Notes under the pieces: model-generated
Databases searched by the model: none
What the model was told of the DNA's origin: nothing
The model's input: only the letters and a program-made list of their open reading frames with translations
NCBI GenBank assembly: GCA_030424845.1
Contig: JAUHWC010000003.1
Location: 124,001 to 188,000 of the forward strand
DNA length: 64,000 nt
Direction of reading: 5' to 3'
Origin: Alphaproteobacteria bacterium
GTDB taxonomy: Bacteria; Pseudomonadota; Alphaproteobacteria; Sphingomonadales; Sphingomonadaceae
Part shown: positions 51,666 to 60,776 of the stretch, piece by piece
Layout of the letters: the number at the start of each line of letters is the position of its first letter
Numbering within the stretch: position 1 is the first letter of the stretch
Position numbers and translations under genes: made by a program

Positions 51666-53098
51666 CAGCCTGGCAGGCCGCCGACGAGCGCGTATTTCAT
51701 TTCGAGATACTCATCCATGCCGTGACGCGACCCCTCGCGGCCGAGGCCGGACTCCTTGATCCCGCCGAAGGGCGCCACTTCCGTTCCCAGCAGCCCTTCG
51801 TTCACCGCGACCATGCCGTATTCCAGCGCGCCGATCACGCGGGCGGCGCGCGCCAGGTCGCGGGTGTAGAAGTAGGATGCGAGGCCGTAATTGGTGTCAT
51901 TGGCGATGGCGATCGCTTCTTCTTCGTCATCAAAGCGCATTACCGATGCGACCGGACCGAAGATTTCCGACCGTGCAATGTCCATGTCCTGCGTCACCCC
52001 CGTCAGCACGGTGGGGGCATAGAATTGCGCCCCGGCATTGTGGCGGCTGCCACCGCAGGCCAGCGTCGCGCCTTGCGCCAGTGCGCCGTCCACCAGCGCT
52101 TCCACCTTCTGCAGCGCCTTGTCCGTGATCAGCGGGCCGATCTGGCTTTCCTCGTCCAGCCCGTTGCCCACCTTCAGGGCGCTGGCGCGGGCCGTGTACT
52201 GCTCGACGAATTCATCATGCAGGTCCTTGTGCACCAGCAAGCGGTTGAGGCCGATGCAGGCTTGCCCCGCATTGCGGAACTTGGCGATCATCGCGCCTTC
52301 CACCGCGGCTTCCATGTCGGCATCGTCGAACACGATGAAAGGCGCATTGCCGCCCAGTTCCATGCTGGCGCGCTTTACCGTGCTTCCCGCCTGCGTCAGC
52401 AGCAGCTTGCCGATCGCGGTGGAGCCAGTGAAGCTGATCTTGCGGATTGTGGGATGGGTGCAGAAAATCTCCCCCATGCCCCTGGCATCCTCGCTTGGCA
52501 GGATGCGGAACACGTCCTCGGGGATGCCGGCCTCGCGGGCGAGGTGCTCCAGCGCCAGCGCCGAGAAGGGCGTGGCCTCGGACGGCTTCATGATCATCGC
52601 GCAGCCCACCGCAAGCGCCGGGGCTGCCTTGCGGGTGATCATGGTGAGGGGGAAGTTCCACGGGGTTATCGCGGCGCAAGTGCCGACAGGTTCCTTGCGG
52701 ACGAGGATTTCCTTGCCGGTGGCAAAGCTGGGGATCGTCTCGCCATAGGCACGCTTGGCTTCTTCCGAAAACCATTCTGCGAAACTGGCCGCGTAATCCA
52801 GCTCGCCGCGCGCCTCGTACAAGGGCTTGCCGCTTTCCAGCGTGCAAATGAGCGCCAGCTCCTCGCGATATTTTACCATCAGGTCGAACCAGTGGCGCAG
52901 CGCGCTGGAGCGGACCTTTGCCGTCTGCGCGGCCCAGCCGTGGCGCGCTGCCTCGGCCTTCTGCACCACCGCGTCCACCTCGCTGGCAGCGTAGTTGCGG
53001 ACCTTGGCGATCACTTCTCCCGTGGCGGGATTGGTGACGGGCATGCCGCCTTCTTCATCGAGCCCGTGGGCGACAAGGAAGGTGGGAAGCTGAGACAT
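51665..53098 (-). CDS. gabD: Succinate-semialdehyde dehydrogenase (GabD-type)
   Basis: NAD(P)-dependent aldehyde dehydrogenase of 477 residues. The start at 53098 (MSQLPTFLVAHG) was chosen; longer sequence upstream is not family-like. Motifs are TPWNFPLTMITRKAAPAL (cofactor and catalytic Asn region), SMELGGNAPFIVF with the Glu, and the catalytic Cys in NAGQACIGLNRLLV. E. coli GabD has a second Cys two residues later, forming a redox switch; here Gly stands there. The gene ends inside the ybeY start, so the two are coupled. Confidence 0.86.
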   Translation of the reverse strand: MSQLPTFLVAHGLDEEGGMPVTNPATGEVIAKVRNYAASEVDAVVQKAEAARHGWAAQTAKVRSSALRHWFDLMVKYREELALICTLESGKPLYEARGELDYAASFAEWFSEEAKRAYGETIPSFATGKEILVRKEPVGTCAAITPWNFPLTMITRKAAPALAVGCAMIMKPSEATPFSALALEHLAREAGIPEDVFRILPSEDARGMGEIFCTHPTIRKISFTGSTAIGKLLLTQAGSTVKRASMELGGNAPFIVFDDADMEAAVEGAMIAKFRNAGQACIGLNRLLVHKDLHDEFVEQYTARASALKVGNGLDEESQIGPLITDKALQKVEALVDGALAQGATLACGGSRHNAGAQFYAPTVLTGVTQDMDIARSEIFGPVASVMRFDDEEEAIAIANDTNYGLASYFYTRDLARAARVIGALEYGMVAVNEGLLGTEVAPFGGIKESGLGREGSRHGMDEYLEMKYALVGGLPG

Positions 53099-53315
53099 GG
53101 CAAAGGGTCCTGCTGGTTGGAAGTCGGCGGTGATGTGCCTATTCGCGCGCCGTTTGCCAAGGTGCAGGCCCCCATTTTGCCGCAGCTTTGGCCGCAATGC
53201 AGCATTTGCCGTGCGCGCAAGGGCGCGCGCAGTTGCTTTTTTCGCCCCGCAAACCTAACAGGCCGCCGATCCGGCGCGCTGCGTGCGCTGCCGATCATTT
53301 GAGCATGGAGATGAC

Positions 53316-54440
53316 GTGACGGCGCTCTACGCCTTGCCGGACCATGAAGTGGTTGCGGAGTTGATCCCCGGCATCGGGAATACCTGCCTCTCGGCTGACG
53401 AGGCGGTGGAGCGTATCCGCGCGGTTCCCGGCATGGTTCCGGTGGCCATCGATCCGGAAAGCGAGAGCGGCGGCAAGGGCAAGGTGCTGTGGGCCGATAT
53501 CGGCGACCACCCGTTTCGCGAATGGCAGTTCATGTACACGGTGCAGGCGCTGTCGCAGGCGGGCCAGATCGGCGAGAACTTCGTCACTGATTTCGATATC
53601 CTGCTGGATGACCGCATCCTCGCCGATCCGATCGAGCCGGAAGGCTTCATGTTCCACATCTCGCGCTGCGGCTCCACGCTCAGCGCCAAGGCGCTGGCCC
53701 GATCCCCGCGTCACGTGGTGATCAACCAGGGCGGCCCGCTGCAACGCGGCTTCTGGGCGACGATCACCAAGGACTGGACGAAAGAAGCAGAGGCGAGCGA
53801 AGAAAACCTCCACGCCTTCCGCAATCTGGTGCTGGCGATGACGCGCCGCCGCCGCCCGGAACAATGCCGTGCCTTTGTGAAGTTCATCAGCTGGAACACG
53901 CTCTACATGGATTTCGCCATGCAGGCCTTTCCGCAGGTGCCGGCGCTGTTCCTCTATCGCAACCCGGTGGAAGTAATCGCATCTGTCCTGCGGGAAACCA
54001 GCGCCATCCTGTGGGCCAAGGGCCGGCGGCAGGCCGGCTTCCTGACCGGTGGCGACTGGCAGGCGACTGCCGAGATGGGCAATGTCGAATATCTCTCGCT
54101 GTGCTTCAGGCGTTACCTCGAGCTGGCTCTTGAGACTGCATCGCCGCGGGTCTCCCACGTCAATTACACGCAGATCAACCCTGCCAATTTCCCGGCCATG
54201 CTTTCACGCGGGCTGGATTTCGATCCCGGCGAGGAAGAGCTGGCGCTGATGCTGGAACAGTTCCAGTTCCATTCCAAGGATGACAGCGACAAGCAGCAGT
54301 TCAAGGCGGACAGCGCCGAAAAGCGCGCGTCCATGCCGGACGAGGACAAGGCGCTGGTGGCCGAGATCTGCGGTGATCTTGTCGCACGGCTGGACCGTTC
54401 CCCCGCCAACCTGTTTGCCCGCGCGAGCGAAGGGGCGTAG
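53316..54440 (+). CDS. Sulfotransferase-like P-loop protein
   Basis: A 374-residue protein. The GTG at 53316 is preferred, with GGAG five bases upstream; a GTG 33 bases earlier is in frame. Features resembling sulfotransferases are a 5'-phosphosulfate-binding-like segment FMFHISRCGSTLSAKAL and a 3'-phosphate-binding-like FLYRNPVEVIASVLRE. The first 100 residues have no recognised domain. The neighbouring GT2 and UDP-sugar dehydrogenase genes suggest sulfation of a surface glycan, but a PAPS role is not certain. Confidence 0.65.
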   Translation: MTALYALPDHEVVAELIPGIGNTCLSADEAVERIRAVPGMVPVAIDPESESGGKGKVLWADIGDHPFREWQFMYTVQALSQAGQIGENFVTDFDILLDDRILADPIEPEGFMFHISRCGSTLSAKALARSPRHVVINQGGPLQRGFWATITKDWTKEAEASEENLHAFRNLVLAMTRRRRPEQCRAFVKFISWNTLYMDFAMQAFPQVPALFLYRNPVEVIASVLRETSAILWAKGRRQAGFLTGGDWQATAEMGNVEYLSLCFRRYLELALETASPRVSHVNYTQINPANFPAMLSRGLDFDPGEEELALMLEQFQFHSKDDSDKQQFKADSAEKRASMPDEDKALVAEICGDLVARLDRSPANLFARASEGA

Positions 54441-54516
54441 GCGGGCGCTGCACATAGGATAACTGGCGAATAGGACTTGCTGCCCTCCCGCGGGAGGCTA
54501 CTTTAGGAACATATAC

Positions 54517-55287
54517 ATGGAGACCGAATTGACCGACGGCACGAGCAACAAGCTGCTGAGCGTAGTCATTCCCAACTACAACTACGGCAAGTTCGTTGGC
54601 GAAGCGATCGCCAGCATCGCGAACCAGTCCTATAGTCCGATCGACCTGATCGTGGTGGACGATGCCAGCACCGACAATTCGGTGGAGCAGGTGGAAAAGG
54701 CTTTCGCCGAAGTGGGCGACAAGCTGGCCTCCACCCGGCTGATCGCGCTGGAGGAGAATGTCGGCAAGCTGGGCGCGCTCAACCGGGCGCTGGAGCATGT
54801 GAAGGGATATTACTTCATCATCCTCGACAGTGATGACATCCTGAAGCCCGAATATTGCGAACGCACCATCGCCGAGCTGGAAAAGGCCCGCCTGGAGGAT
54901 GACACGATCGGTTTCCTCTACACCGATTGCACGCTGATCTCGCCCACGGGCGAGGAGCTGGATCGCGGCAAGTCCACCGGGTGGGACCCGGCCCTGCTGG
55001 AACGTTATTCCTTCGTGCCGGAACCGGCCACCTGCCTTGCTGCGCCGGTGCTCGAAGCCGGCCCCTATGACGAGGCGATCCGCAAGGGCACCAAGCACCA
55101 CAAGTGGAAGCGCATCGTCGCCAATGGCTGGAATGGCCGCCACCTGGCAGAACCGCTGTTCTGCTACCGCATGCACCAGGACAACCTGTCCGGCATAGGC
55201 AAGCGCGTGATCGACGAGGTCGAGCGCGGCGAGGGCGGCGAACGCATCCTCTCGGGCTATTGGCCGTTGCAGACCACGGAGCGTTAA
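54517..55287 (+). CDS. Glycosyltransferase family 2
   Basis: A 256-residue GT-A transferase. The N terminus reads LLSVVIPNYNYGKFVGEAIAS, then LIVVDDASTDNS, and the metal-binding DxD is in IILDSDDILKPEY near residue 105. It is small and lacks a membrane segment, so it acts in the cytoplasm or on the membrane surface. It starts 76 bases after the sulfotransferase-like gene and ends seven bases before the dehydrogenase, so these three are probably one transcript. Confidence 0.88.
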   Translation: METELTDGTSNKLLSVVIPNYNYGKFVGEAIASIANQSYSPIDLIVVDDASTDNSVEQVEKAFAEVGDKLASTRLIALEENVGKLGALNRALEHVKGYYFIILDSDDILKPEYCERTIAELEKARLEDDTIGFLYTDCTLISPTGEELDRGKSTGWDPALLERYSFVPEPATCLAAPVLEAGPYDEAIRKGTKHHKWKRIVANGWNGRHLAEPLFCYRMHQDNLSGIGKRVIDEVERGEGGERILSGYWPLQTTER

Positions 55288-55294
55288 TTTTCCC

Positions 55295-56623
55295 ATGTCG
55301 CACCCGCTGAGCAGCCAGGACAAGCAAGCGGCCACCGCAGCCTTCCCGCTGAAGATGGAAGACGTGAAGATCGGCGTGGTCGGCCTCGGCTACGTTGGCC
55401 TGCCGGTTGCCGTGGCCTTCGGCCGCGAATTCCCCACCGTGGGTATCGATATCAAGGCCAAGCGGGTCGAGAACCTGAAAGCCGGGCATGACGAGACAAA
55501 GGAAGCCACGCCTGAAGAACTGGCCAGCGCGGACAAGCTGAGCTTTACCGTCGCCTGGGACGAAGTGGCCGCCTGCAACGTCTTCATCGTTACGGTGCCG
55601 ACCCCGCTCGACAGCCACAACCACCCCGATCTCTTCCCGCTGGAAAGCGCCACCCGCGCCATCGGCGCAGTGCTCAAGCGCGGCGATATCGTGATCTACG
55701 AAAGCACGGTCTATCCCGGCTGCACCGACGAGTTCTGCGTGCCGATCCTGGAGGAACTCTCGGGCCTGACCTACAACCGGGATTTCTTCTGCGGCTACAG
55801 CCCGGAACGCATTAATCCGGGCGACAAGCACCGCAAGATCTACGATATCCAGAAGATCACGTCCGGCTCGACCCCCGAAGCGGCCGATTTCGTTGACGAG
55901 CTTTACCGCAAGATCATCACCGCCGGCACGCACCGGGCAAGCTCTATCCGCGTGGCGGAAGCGGCCAAGGTGATGGAAAACACCCAGCGTGACCTGAACA
56001 TCGCGCTGGCGAACGAACTGGCGATGATCTGCAATTCCATCGGCATCGATACGGTGGAAGTGCTCGAAGCGGCTGGCACCAAGTGGAACTTCATGCCGGT
56101 GCGCCCGGGCCTCGTCGGCGGGCACTGCATCGGCGTTGATCCCTATTACCTGACGCACAAGGCCGAGGAGATCGGCCACCATCCCGAAGTGATCCTGGCC
56201 GGCCGCCGCATCAATGACCGGGTTGGCAAGTATGTCGTCAACCAGTTCGTGCGCCTGATGGGCCGCAAGGGCTTGCTGACGGGCGATCTGCGCGTGCTGG
56301 TGCTGGGCTTTGCCTTCAAGGAAAACTGCCCCGATCATCGCAACACCAAGGTGGCGAGCATCGTCCACCACCTCACCGAATTCGACATCGCCGCTGACGT
56401 CTACGATCCCTGGGTCGATGCCGAGGAGTGCGAGCGCGAATACGGCATCCGCCCCGTGCCGGTGCTGGAAACGGGCAAGTATGACGGCATCATCCTGGCC
56501 GTGGCGCATGACGATATCGTGGCCATGGGCGGCGAGGGCATCCGCGCGCTCGGCAAGCCCGGTGCGGCAATCTACGACGTGAAGTCGGTGCTGCCGGAAG
56601 GCGTGGCGGACCAGAAGCTGTAA
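55295..56623 (+). CDS. UDP-N-acetylhexosamine 6-dehydrogenase (TviB/WbpO type)
   Basis: Oxidises UDP-GlcNAc or UDP-GalNAc at C6 to the uronic acid, a precursor of Vi-type and other acidic capsules. The Rossmann motif is KIGVVGLGYVGLPVAVAFGR, the catalytic Cys region is GGHCIGVDPYYLTHKAEE (Cys near residue 277), and KENCPDHRNTKVASIV near the C terminus is characteristic of the TviB group. At 442 residues it is normal. The likely product suggests a capsule or exopolysaccharide with amino-uronic acid. Confidence 0.9.
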   Translation: MSHPLSSQDKQAATAAFPLKMEDVKIGVVGLGYVGLPVAVAFGREFPTVGIDIKAKRVENLKAGHDETKEATPEELASADKLSFTVAWDEVAACNVFIVTVPTPLDSHNHPDLFPLESATRAIGAVLKRGDIVIYESTVYPGCTDEFCVPILEELSGLTYNRDFFCGYSPERINPGDKHRKIYDIQKITSGSTPEAADFVDELYRKIITAGTHRASSIRVAEAAKVMENTQRDLNIALANELAMICNSIGIDTVEVLEAAGTKWNFMPVRPGLVGGHCIGVDPYYLTHKAEEIGHHPEVILAGRRINDRVGKYVVNQFVRLMGRKGLLTGDLRVLVLGFAFKENCPDHRNTKVASIVHHLTEFDIAADVYDPWVDAEECEREYGIRPVPVLETGKYDGIILAVAHDDIVAMGGEGIRALGKPGAAIYDVKSVLPEGVADQKL

Positions 56624-56638
56624 GGCTTGCCGGGCGGC

Positions 56639-57466
56639 TTACTGCCCGCCGGTACGCCGCCGGATCAGCGTTTCCTCAGTCAGGTTGAAGCTGTGTTCGT
56701 GGTCCACGTCGATGGGTCCCCACGGATAATCCAGCCATGACACATCGGCGGTGATGCGCAGGTTGCGGGCAATCGCCGTGACCAGCCCGTCCAGCGTGGA
56801 CAGTTTCAGCTTGTAGAGCACGAAGGGCCACAGGCCGAAGGCCTTGAGGATTCGCATGTGGCGCTTGCCGAACTGGCCGCCGCCTTCGAAAATCTTCACT
56901 GCCTTCAGCGAATTGGGCTTGTTCAGCGCATAGAGGTTGCAGGACGAGAATCCGCCGTCCTTGAGCCGGTGGAAGGCAAGGCCGGAATTGGCATATTCCC
57001 GCATCACCACGTCTTCGCGCGTGAAGCCGAGCACCGCATCAGCATCGCTGGCAGCAGCATCGCGCACGAAATCGCGGATGATCTCGGGCGTGTGCAGCGC
57101 ATTGTCACCGGTGGTGATGATCATCGGCAGGGCGTTGTCGATCTGCTCCACGGCGTAGAGCACACTGTCCGCGAGGTTTCCGCGCGCTTCCACGAAGATC
57201 ACGCGGCCTTCATCCACCCATGCCTTCATGACGGGCGTGGCGGTGAGGATTTCGGGACTGTCGACCGAGACGTGGATCCTGCCGAAGCAGCCGGAATCGA
57301 CCAGTGCCTCCAGCACGCGTTCGAGCATCACCTGCCCGTCCAGCTCCACCAGGCACTTGTGCGACAGGCCCTGGATCTTCGCCACGGGATCATCCACCCC
57401 GCGGCGGCTGGCGGCCATGACCAGCACGGAAGGCTGGGCAGCGGAGGTCTGGATTGCGTCAGTCAT
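56639..57466 (-). CDS. Nucleotidyltransferase-fold protein (MobA/IspD-like)
   Basis: A 275-residue protein with a nucleotidyltransferase-like fold. The normal signature LxxGxGTRM is degenerate: it reads LVMAASRRGVDDPVAKIQ, followed by HKCLVELDGQVMLERVLEAL, which fits the family. The MIITTGDNALHTPE segment contains the expected metal-binding Asp. The C-terminal 130 residues have no recognised fold. It is convergent with the dehydrogenase; whether it activates a sugar or works on another substrate is not evident. Confidence 0.7.
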   Translation of the reverse strand: MTDAIQTSAAQPSVLVMAASRRGVDDPVAKIQGLSHKCLVELDGQVMLERVLEALVDSGCFGRIHVSVDSPEILTATPVMKAWVDEGRVIFVEARGNLADSVLYAVEQIDNALPMIITTGDNALHTPEIIRDFVRDAAASDADAVLGFTREDVVMREYANSGLAFHRLKDGGFSSCNLYALNKPNSLKAVKIFEGGGQFGKRHMRILKAFGLWPFVLYKLKLSTLDGLVTAIARNLRITADVSWLDYPWGPIDVDHEHSFNLTEETLIRRRTGGQ

Positions 57467-57496
57467 CGTATTGTTTTCGCTTTGTCGATATTCGTT

Positions 57497-58903
57497 TCAG
57501 GCAGCAGATGCAGGGGTGAAGGCGGCAGTGCGCATCAGTTCCCCGGCATCGCCGAGATCGGGCAGGTTGGCCAGCCTGTCACGCATGGCGGCAAGCGGCT
57601 CGCCTTCGAGCACGCCGGCGCAACATTCGTCGAACTTGGCCCAGTATTCTTCCATGGTGAAGGGCGCCGCCTTGCTGCCCTTGGGCCATTCGTGAACCGA
57701 TTTCAGCTGGCGGCCGTCCTTCAGCGTGATGTGCACCTGGGTCGGGAATTCGCCTTCCAGCTTGTCCACCGGGTGGCGGTGGATGATGGGGAACAGGCTG
57801 CGCACGTCATCGGCCCACACGGCTTCCTCGGTGAAATCCTGCAGCGAACAGCGCCCGCGCGCCAGCACGCAGCCCACCGCATATTCGGCAGAGAACTTGG
57901 CTTCGAGCGGGCTCCTGGGATCGGTGTAGAAGACGTTGTTGAAGTGGACGCGCGGCATGAAGAGGTCGACCGATGCGACATCTTCGGCGGTGAAGCCATG
58001 CTCCGCCTTCAGGTCCAGAACGCTATCCATTGCACGGTGGATCGCACCGCAAGTGGGGAAGCGCTTCACGCGGAACTTGTGTTCGGTGATCAGCAGCGGT
58101 TCGCCCACGCTTTCCAGCTCGTAGCGCAGGTTCTGCCCGTGCTCGATATGGGTGATCGTGTCGCGCAGTTCCTCGTAATCAGGCCCCACCATTAGGCGGT
58201 TCATGCCGGTGCGCCCGTCCAGCGTATCCTCGCCCGCAGTCACGCCTGACTTGGCGAAGGTCGCAGCCATGATCCCGCCCTTGGCGGCAAGGCCGGCATG
58301 TACCGGCTTCATCTCGGTGCCGAACTGGCTCATGAACCCGCTGGACATGCTGGTGGCGATGGAAAGGGCGCGCGCGCACTGTTCCGCGTCCAGCTTCATC
58401 AAGCGCGAACAGGCAGCGGTTGCGCCCATCACGCCAACGGTTGCGGTGGCGTGCCAGCCGCGGTTGCGGTGCGTGGGGTTGAGGCCCTGTCCGATCCGGC
58501 CAAGGATCTGCAGGCCCACGATATAGGCATCGATCACTGCCGCGCCGGAGAGCTTCTCCTGCTCGGCCACGGCCATGATCGCGGGTACCAGCACGGCGCT
58601 GGGATGCGCCTTGGGCGGATCGAAATTGTCATCGAAATCGAGCACATGGGCGATGGTGCCGTTGACCAGCGCCGCCCACGGCGCGGCCAGCTTCTGCTGC
58701 TTGCCGAACACGGTGCAAGGGCCATGGCCCCATTGCTCCACATTCTCGAAGATCTTGTCGGCCACCGGTTCGACGGTGCCGGGCACCATGACGGCAAAGG
58801 TATCGATGAATTCGCGCAGCGCCCATTCGCGCGCATCTTCGGGCCACTGGTCATCGGTTTCGGCGATCCAGCTGCCATAGGTCTGCAAGGGATTCTTGGT
58901 CAC
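57497..58903 (-). CDS. MmgE/PrpD-family protein
   Basis: A 468-residue member of the MmgE/PrpD superfamily, which includes 2-methylcitrate dehydratase and cis-aconitate decarboxylase. Family segments include VNGTIAHVLDFDDNFDPPKAH, the TATVGVMGATAACSRLMKLD region and CGAIHRAMDSVLDLK. No prpB, prpC or acnA-type neighbours are present, so a methylcitrate role is not supported. It starts 100 bases from phoH and lies in the same direction as the nucleotidyltransferase (31 bases). Confidence 0.85.
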   Translation of the reverse strand: MTKNPLQTYGSWIAETDDQWPEDAREWALREFIDTFAVMVPGTVEPVADKIFENVEQWGHGPCTVFGKQQKLAAPWAALVNGTIAHVLDFDDNFDPPKAHPSAVLVPAIMAVAEQEKLSGAAVIDAYIVGLQILGRIGQGLNPTHRNRGWHATATVGVMGATAACSRLMKLDAEQCARALSIATSMSSGFMSQFGTEMKPVHAGLAAKGGIMAATFAKSGVTAGEDTLDGRTGMNRLMVGPDYEELRDTITHIEHGQNLRYELESVGEPLLITEHKFRVKRFPTCGAIHRAMDSVLDLKAEHGFTAEDVASVDLFMPRVHFNNVFYTDPRSPLEAKFSAEYAVGCVLARGRCSLQDFTEEAVWADDVRSLFPIIHRHPVDKLEGEFPTQVHITLKDGRQLKSVHEWPKGSKAAPFTMEEYWAKFDECCAGVLEGEPLAAMRDRLANLPDLGDAGELMRTAAFTPASAA

Positions 58904-59003
58904 AGGGCTGCTCTTGTGGCCCGGGTGCGAGCCGGAAGGGAGGTTTCGGCAGGTTCCCTAGTCCTGCGTGGGTAGCGATGCAACTGCTGGCTGGAGACAG
59001 CCC

Positions 59004-60041
59004 TCAGCCTTCGTCCTTGCCCTCGTATGCTTCCACGATGCGGCCCACGATGGGGTGGCGCACCACGTCTGCGCTGGTGAAGCGGGTGATGCCTATGCCT
59101 TCCACACCGTCAAGGCGCTGCACCGCATCGGCAAGGCCGGAGTAACTGTCACCGCCCGGGATATCGACCTGCTTCGGGTCTCCGCAGATCACCATGCGCG
59201 AGTTCTGGCCGAAGCGGGTGAGGAACATCTTCATCTGCTCGCGCGTGGTATTCTGCGCCTCGTCGAGGATCACGAAAGCATCGGACAGCGTGCGGCCGCG
59301 CATGAAGGCAATCGGCGCAATCTCGATCTCGCCATTGGCAAGGCGGCGCTCGACCTGCTCGGGCGGCATGCAATCGAACAGCGCATCGTAGAGCGGGCGA
59401 AGGTAGGGATCGACCTTCTCCTTCATGTCGCCGGGCAGGAAGCCCAGCTTCTCGCCTGCTTCCACTGCGGGTCGCGAGAGGATCAGGCGCTGCACGCTGC
59501 CGGTGATCAGCTGGCTGACGGCCTGGGCCACGGCTAGGTAGGTCTTGCCCGTGCCGGCCGGACCGAGCGCGAAGATCATGTCGCGGCTGGCCAGCATGCG
59601 CATGTAATCGCCCTGGCGCGCGCTGCGAGGGGTGATCGTCTTGCGCCGGGTGCGGATCATGATCGGCGGGCCCTTGGATTCGCCCGTCACGATGCCGTCC
59701 AGCGTGGGTTCGTTGGACATGGCGATCAGCGCCTCGATCGCGCCGGCATCCACCTCCTCGCCGCGCATCAGCTTTTCATGCAGTTCGATCAGGACCTGCC
59801 GCGCGCGGGCAACGTCATCCTCCGTGCCCTCGATGACCACCTTGTTGCCGCGTGCGCCGATATAGACGCCCAGCCGGTTCTCGATGAGGACGAGGTTGGC
59901 ATCGAATTCCCCGAACAGCGCACCAAGCGTGGCCTGTTCCTCGAATTCAACCTCCACCCTGGCACGGCGAGAATGATCGCGGCGGTCTTCCGGGTGGGCG
60001 ATGCTGGCCGAAGTTTCGGCGCTGGAGGCTTTGCGGGCCAT
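59004..60041 (-). CDS. phoH: PhoH-like ATPase (YbeZ)
   Basis: P-loop ATPase that works with YbeY in RNA processing and ribosome quality control. The Walker A FALGPAGTGKTYLAVA is near residue 145 and the Walker B AFVILDEAQNTT near 245. The 345 residues start MARKASSAETSA, with AAGGAG just before; a slightly longer in-frame start at 60056 is possible. Upstream of it should be miaB, which lies 0.7 kb away, and downstream ybeY, which is about 7.3 kb away beyond an inserted block. Confidence 0.94.
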   Translation of the reverse strand: MARKASSAETSASIAHPEDRRDHSRRARVEVEFEEQATLGALFGEFDANLVLIENRLGVYIGARGNKVVIEGTEDDVARARQVLIELHEKLMRGEEVDAGAIEALIAMSNEPTLDGIVTGESKGPPIMIRTRRKTITPRSARQGDYMRMLASRDMIFALGPAGTGKTYLAVAQAVSQLITGSVQRLILSRPAVEAGEKLGFLPGDMKEKVDPYLRPLYDALFDCMPPEQVERRLANGEIEIAPIAFMRGRTLSDAFVILDEAQNTTREQMKMFLTRFGQNSRMVICGDPKQVDIPGGDSYSGLADAVQRLDGVEGIGITRFTSADVVRHPIVGRIVEAYEGKDEG

Positions 60042-60188
60042 GTGCTCCTTTCGCATGAGTAGCGAGTCGGAAATGTAAGGTGCGCCGCGCGGCTGGCAAG
60101 TTGCAGGTGCAAAGCAAACGGTGGATAGTCACACCGATGCAACGCGTGGCCCGATGCAGGGCGACTCGAAGAAGAGGAGGTCATTGCC

Positions 60189-60767
60189 ATGAAAGTGCTT
60201 GCTCCCGCGACTGCCGTCCTGGCCCTGTCGCTGGCAGCATGCCAGCAGGCCGAAGTCCCTGCCGAACCTGAAGCGGAGGCGACGGAGGAGGCTTCGTCGC
60301 AAGCGGCTACTGCCGAGGAGGATATTCGCCACTTCCTGCTGCAGGAATATCCCGATGCCCCAACGATCAACTATGCGCTCGCGTGGAGCGACCTTGACGG
60401 TGACGGTGCCGACGAGGCGATTGTCCACGTGGCCGGTCCCTATTTCTGCGGCAGCGGCGGCTGCAACACGCTGGTGCTGACAGCGGCCGGGCCAATGTGG
60501 CGCAAGGTGGCGGACATGACGGTCTCGCGCACTCCTGTCACGGTCATGGATGGTGCAACCAATGGCTGGAAGGATATCACTGTCGCCGTGGCGGGCGGGG
60601 GCGGTCCGTCGGGCACGGCCCTGCTCAGGTTTGACGGTGAAGCCTATCCCGGCAATCCCACGGTCCCGCCTGCCGAGATGGTCGAAGCAGGTGGTACAGT
60701 GCTGCTGGCGGAGGATGTCGAGTTCACAACACTCGAGCCGGAGATGGAAGGCGCGCCGGAGCAATAG
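60189..60767 (+). CDS. Hypothetical lipoprotein with a calcium-binding-like motif
   Basis: A 192-residue protein preceded by a strong AAGAGGAGG site. The lipobox is SLAACQQ near residue 16. The mature part is acidic, then a possible EF-hand-like loop ALAWSDLDGDGADEAIVHV and a Cys pair in GPYFCGSGGCNTLVL. The sequence resembles VCBS/FG-GAP-type repeats without a complete set. It is in the opposite direction between miaB and phoH, breaking that pair. Function unknown. Confidence 0.65.
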   Translation: MKVLAPATAVLALSLAACQQAEVPAEPEAEATEEASSQAATAEEDIRHFLLQEYPDAPTINYALAWSDLDGDGADEAIVHVAGPYFCGSGGCNTLVLTAAGPMWRKVADMTVSRTPVTVMDGATNGWKDITVAVAGGGGPSGTALLRFDGEAYPGNPTVPPAEMVEAGGTVLLAEDVEFTTLEPEMEGAPEQ

Positions 60768-60776
60768 TGCCCGGGA

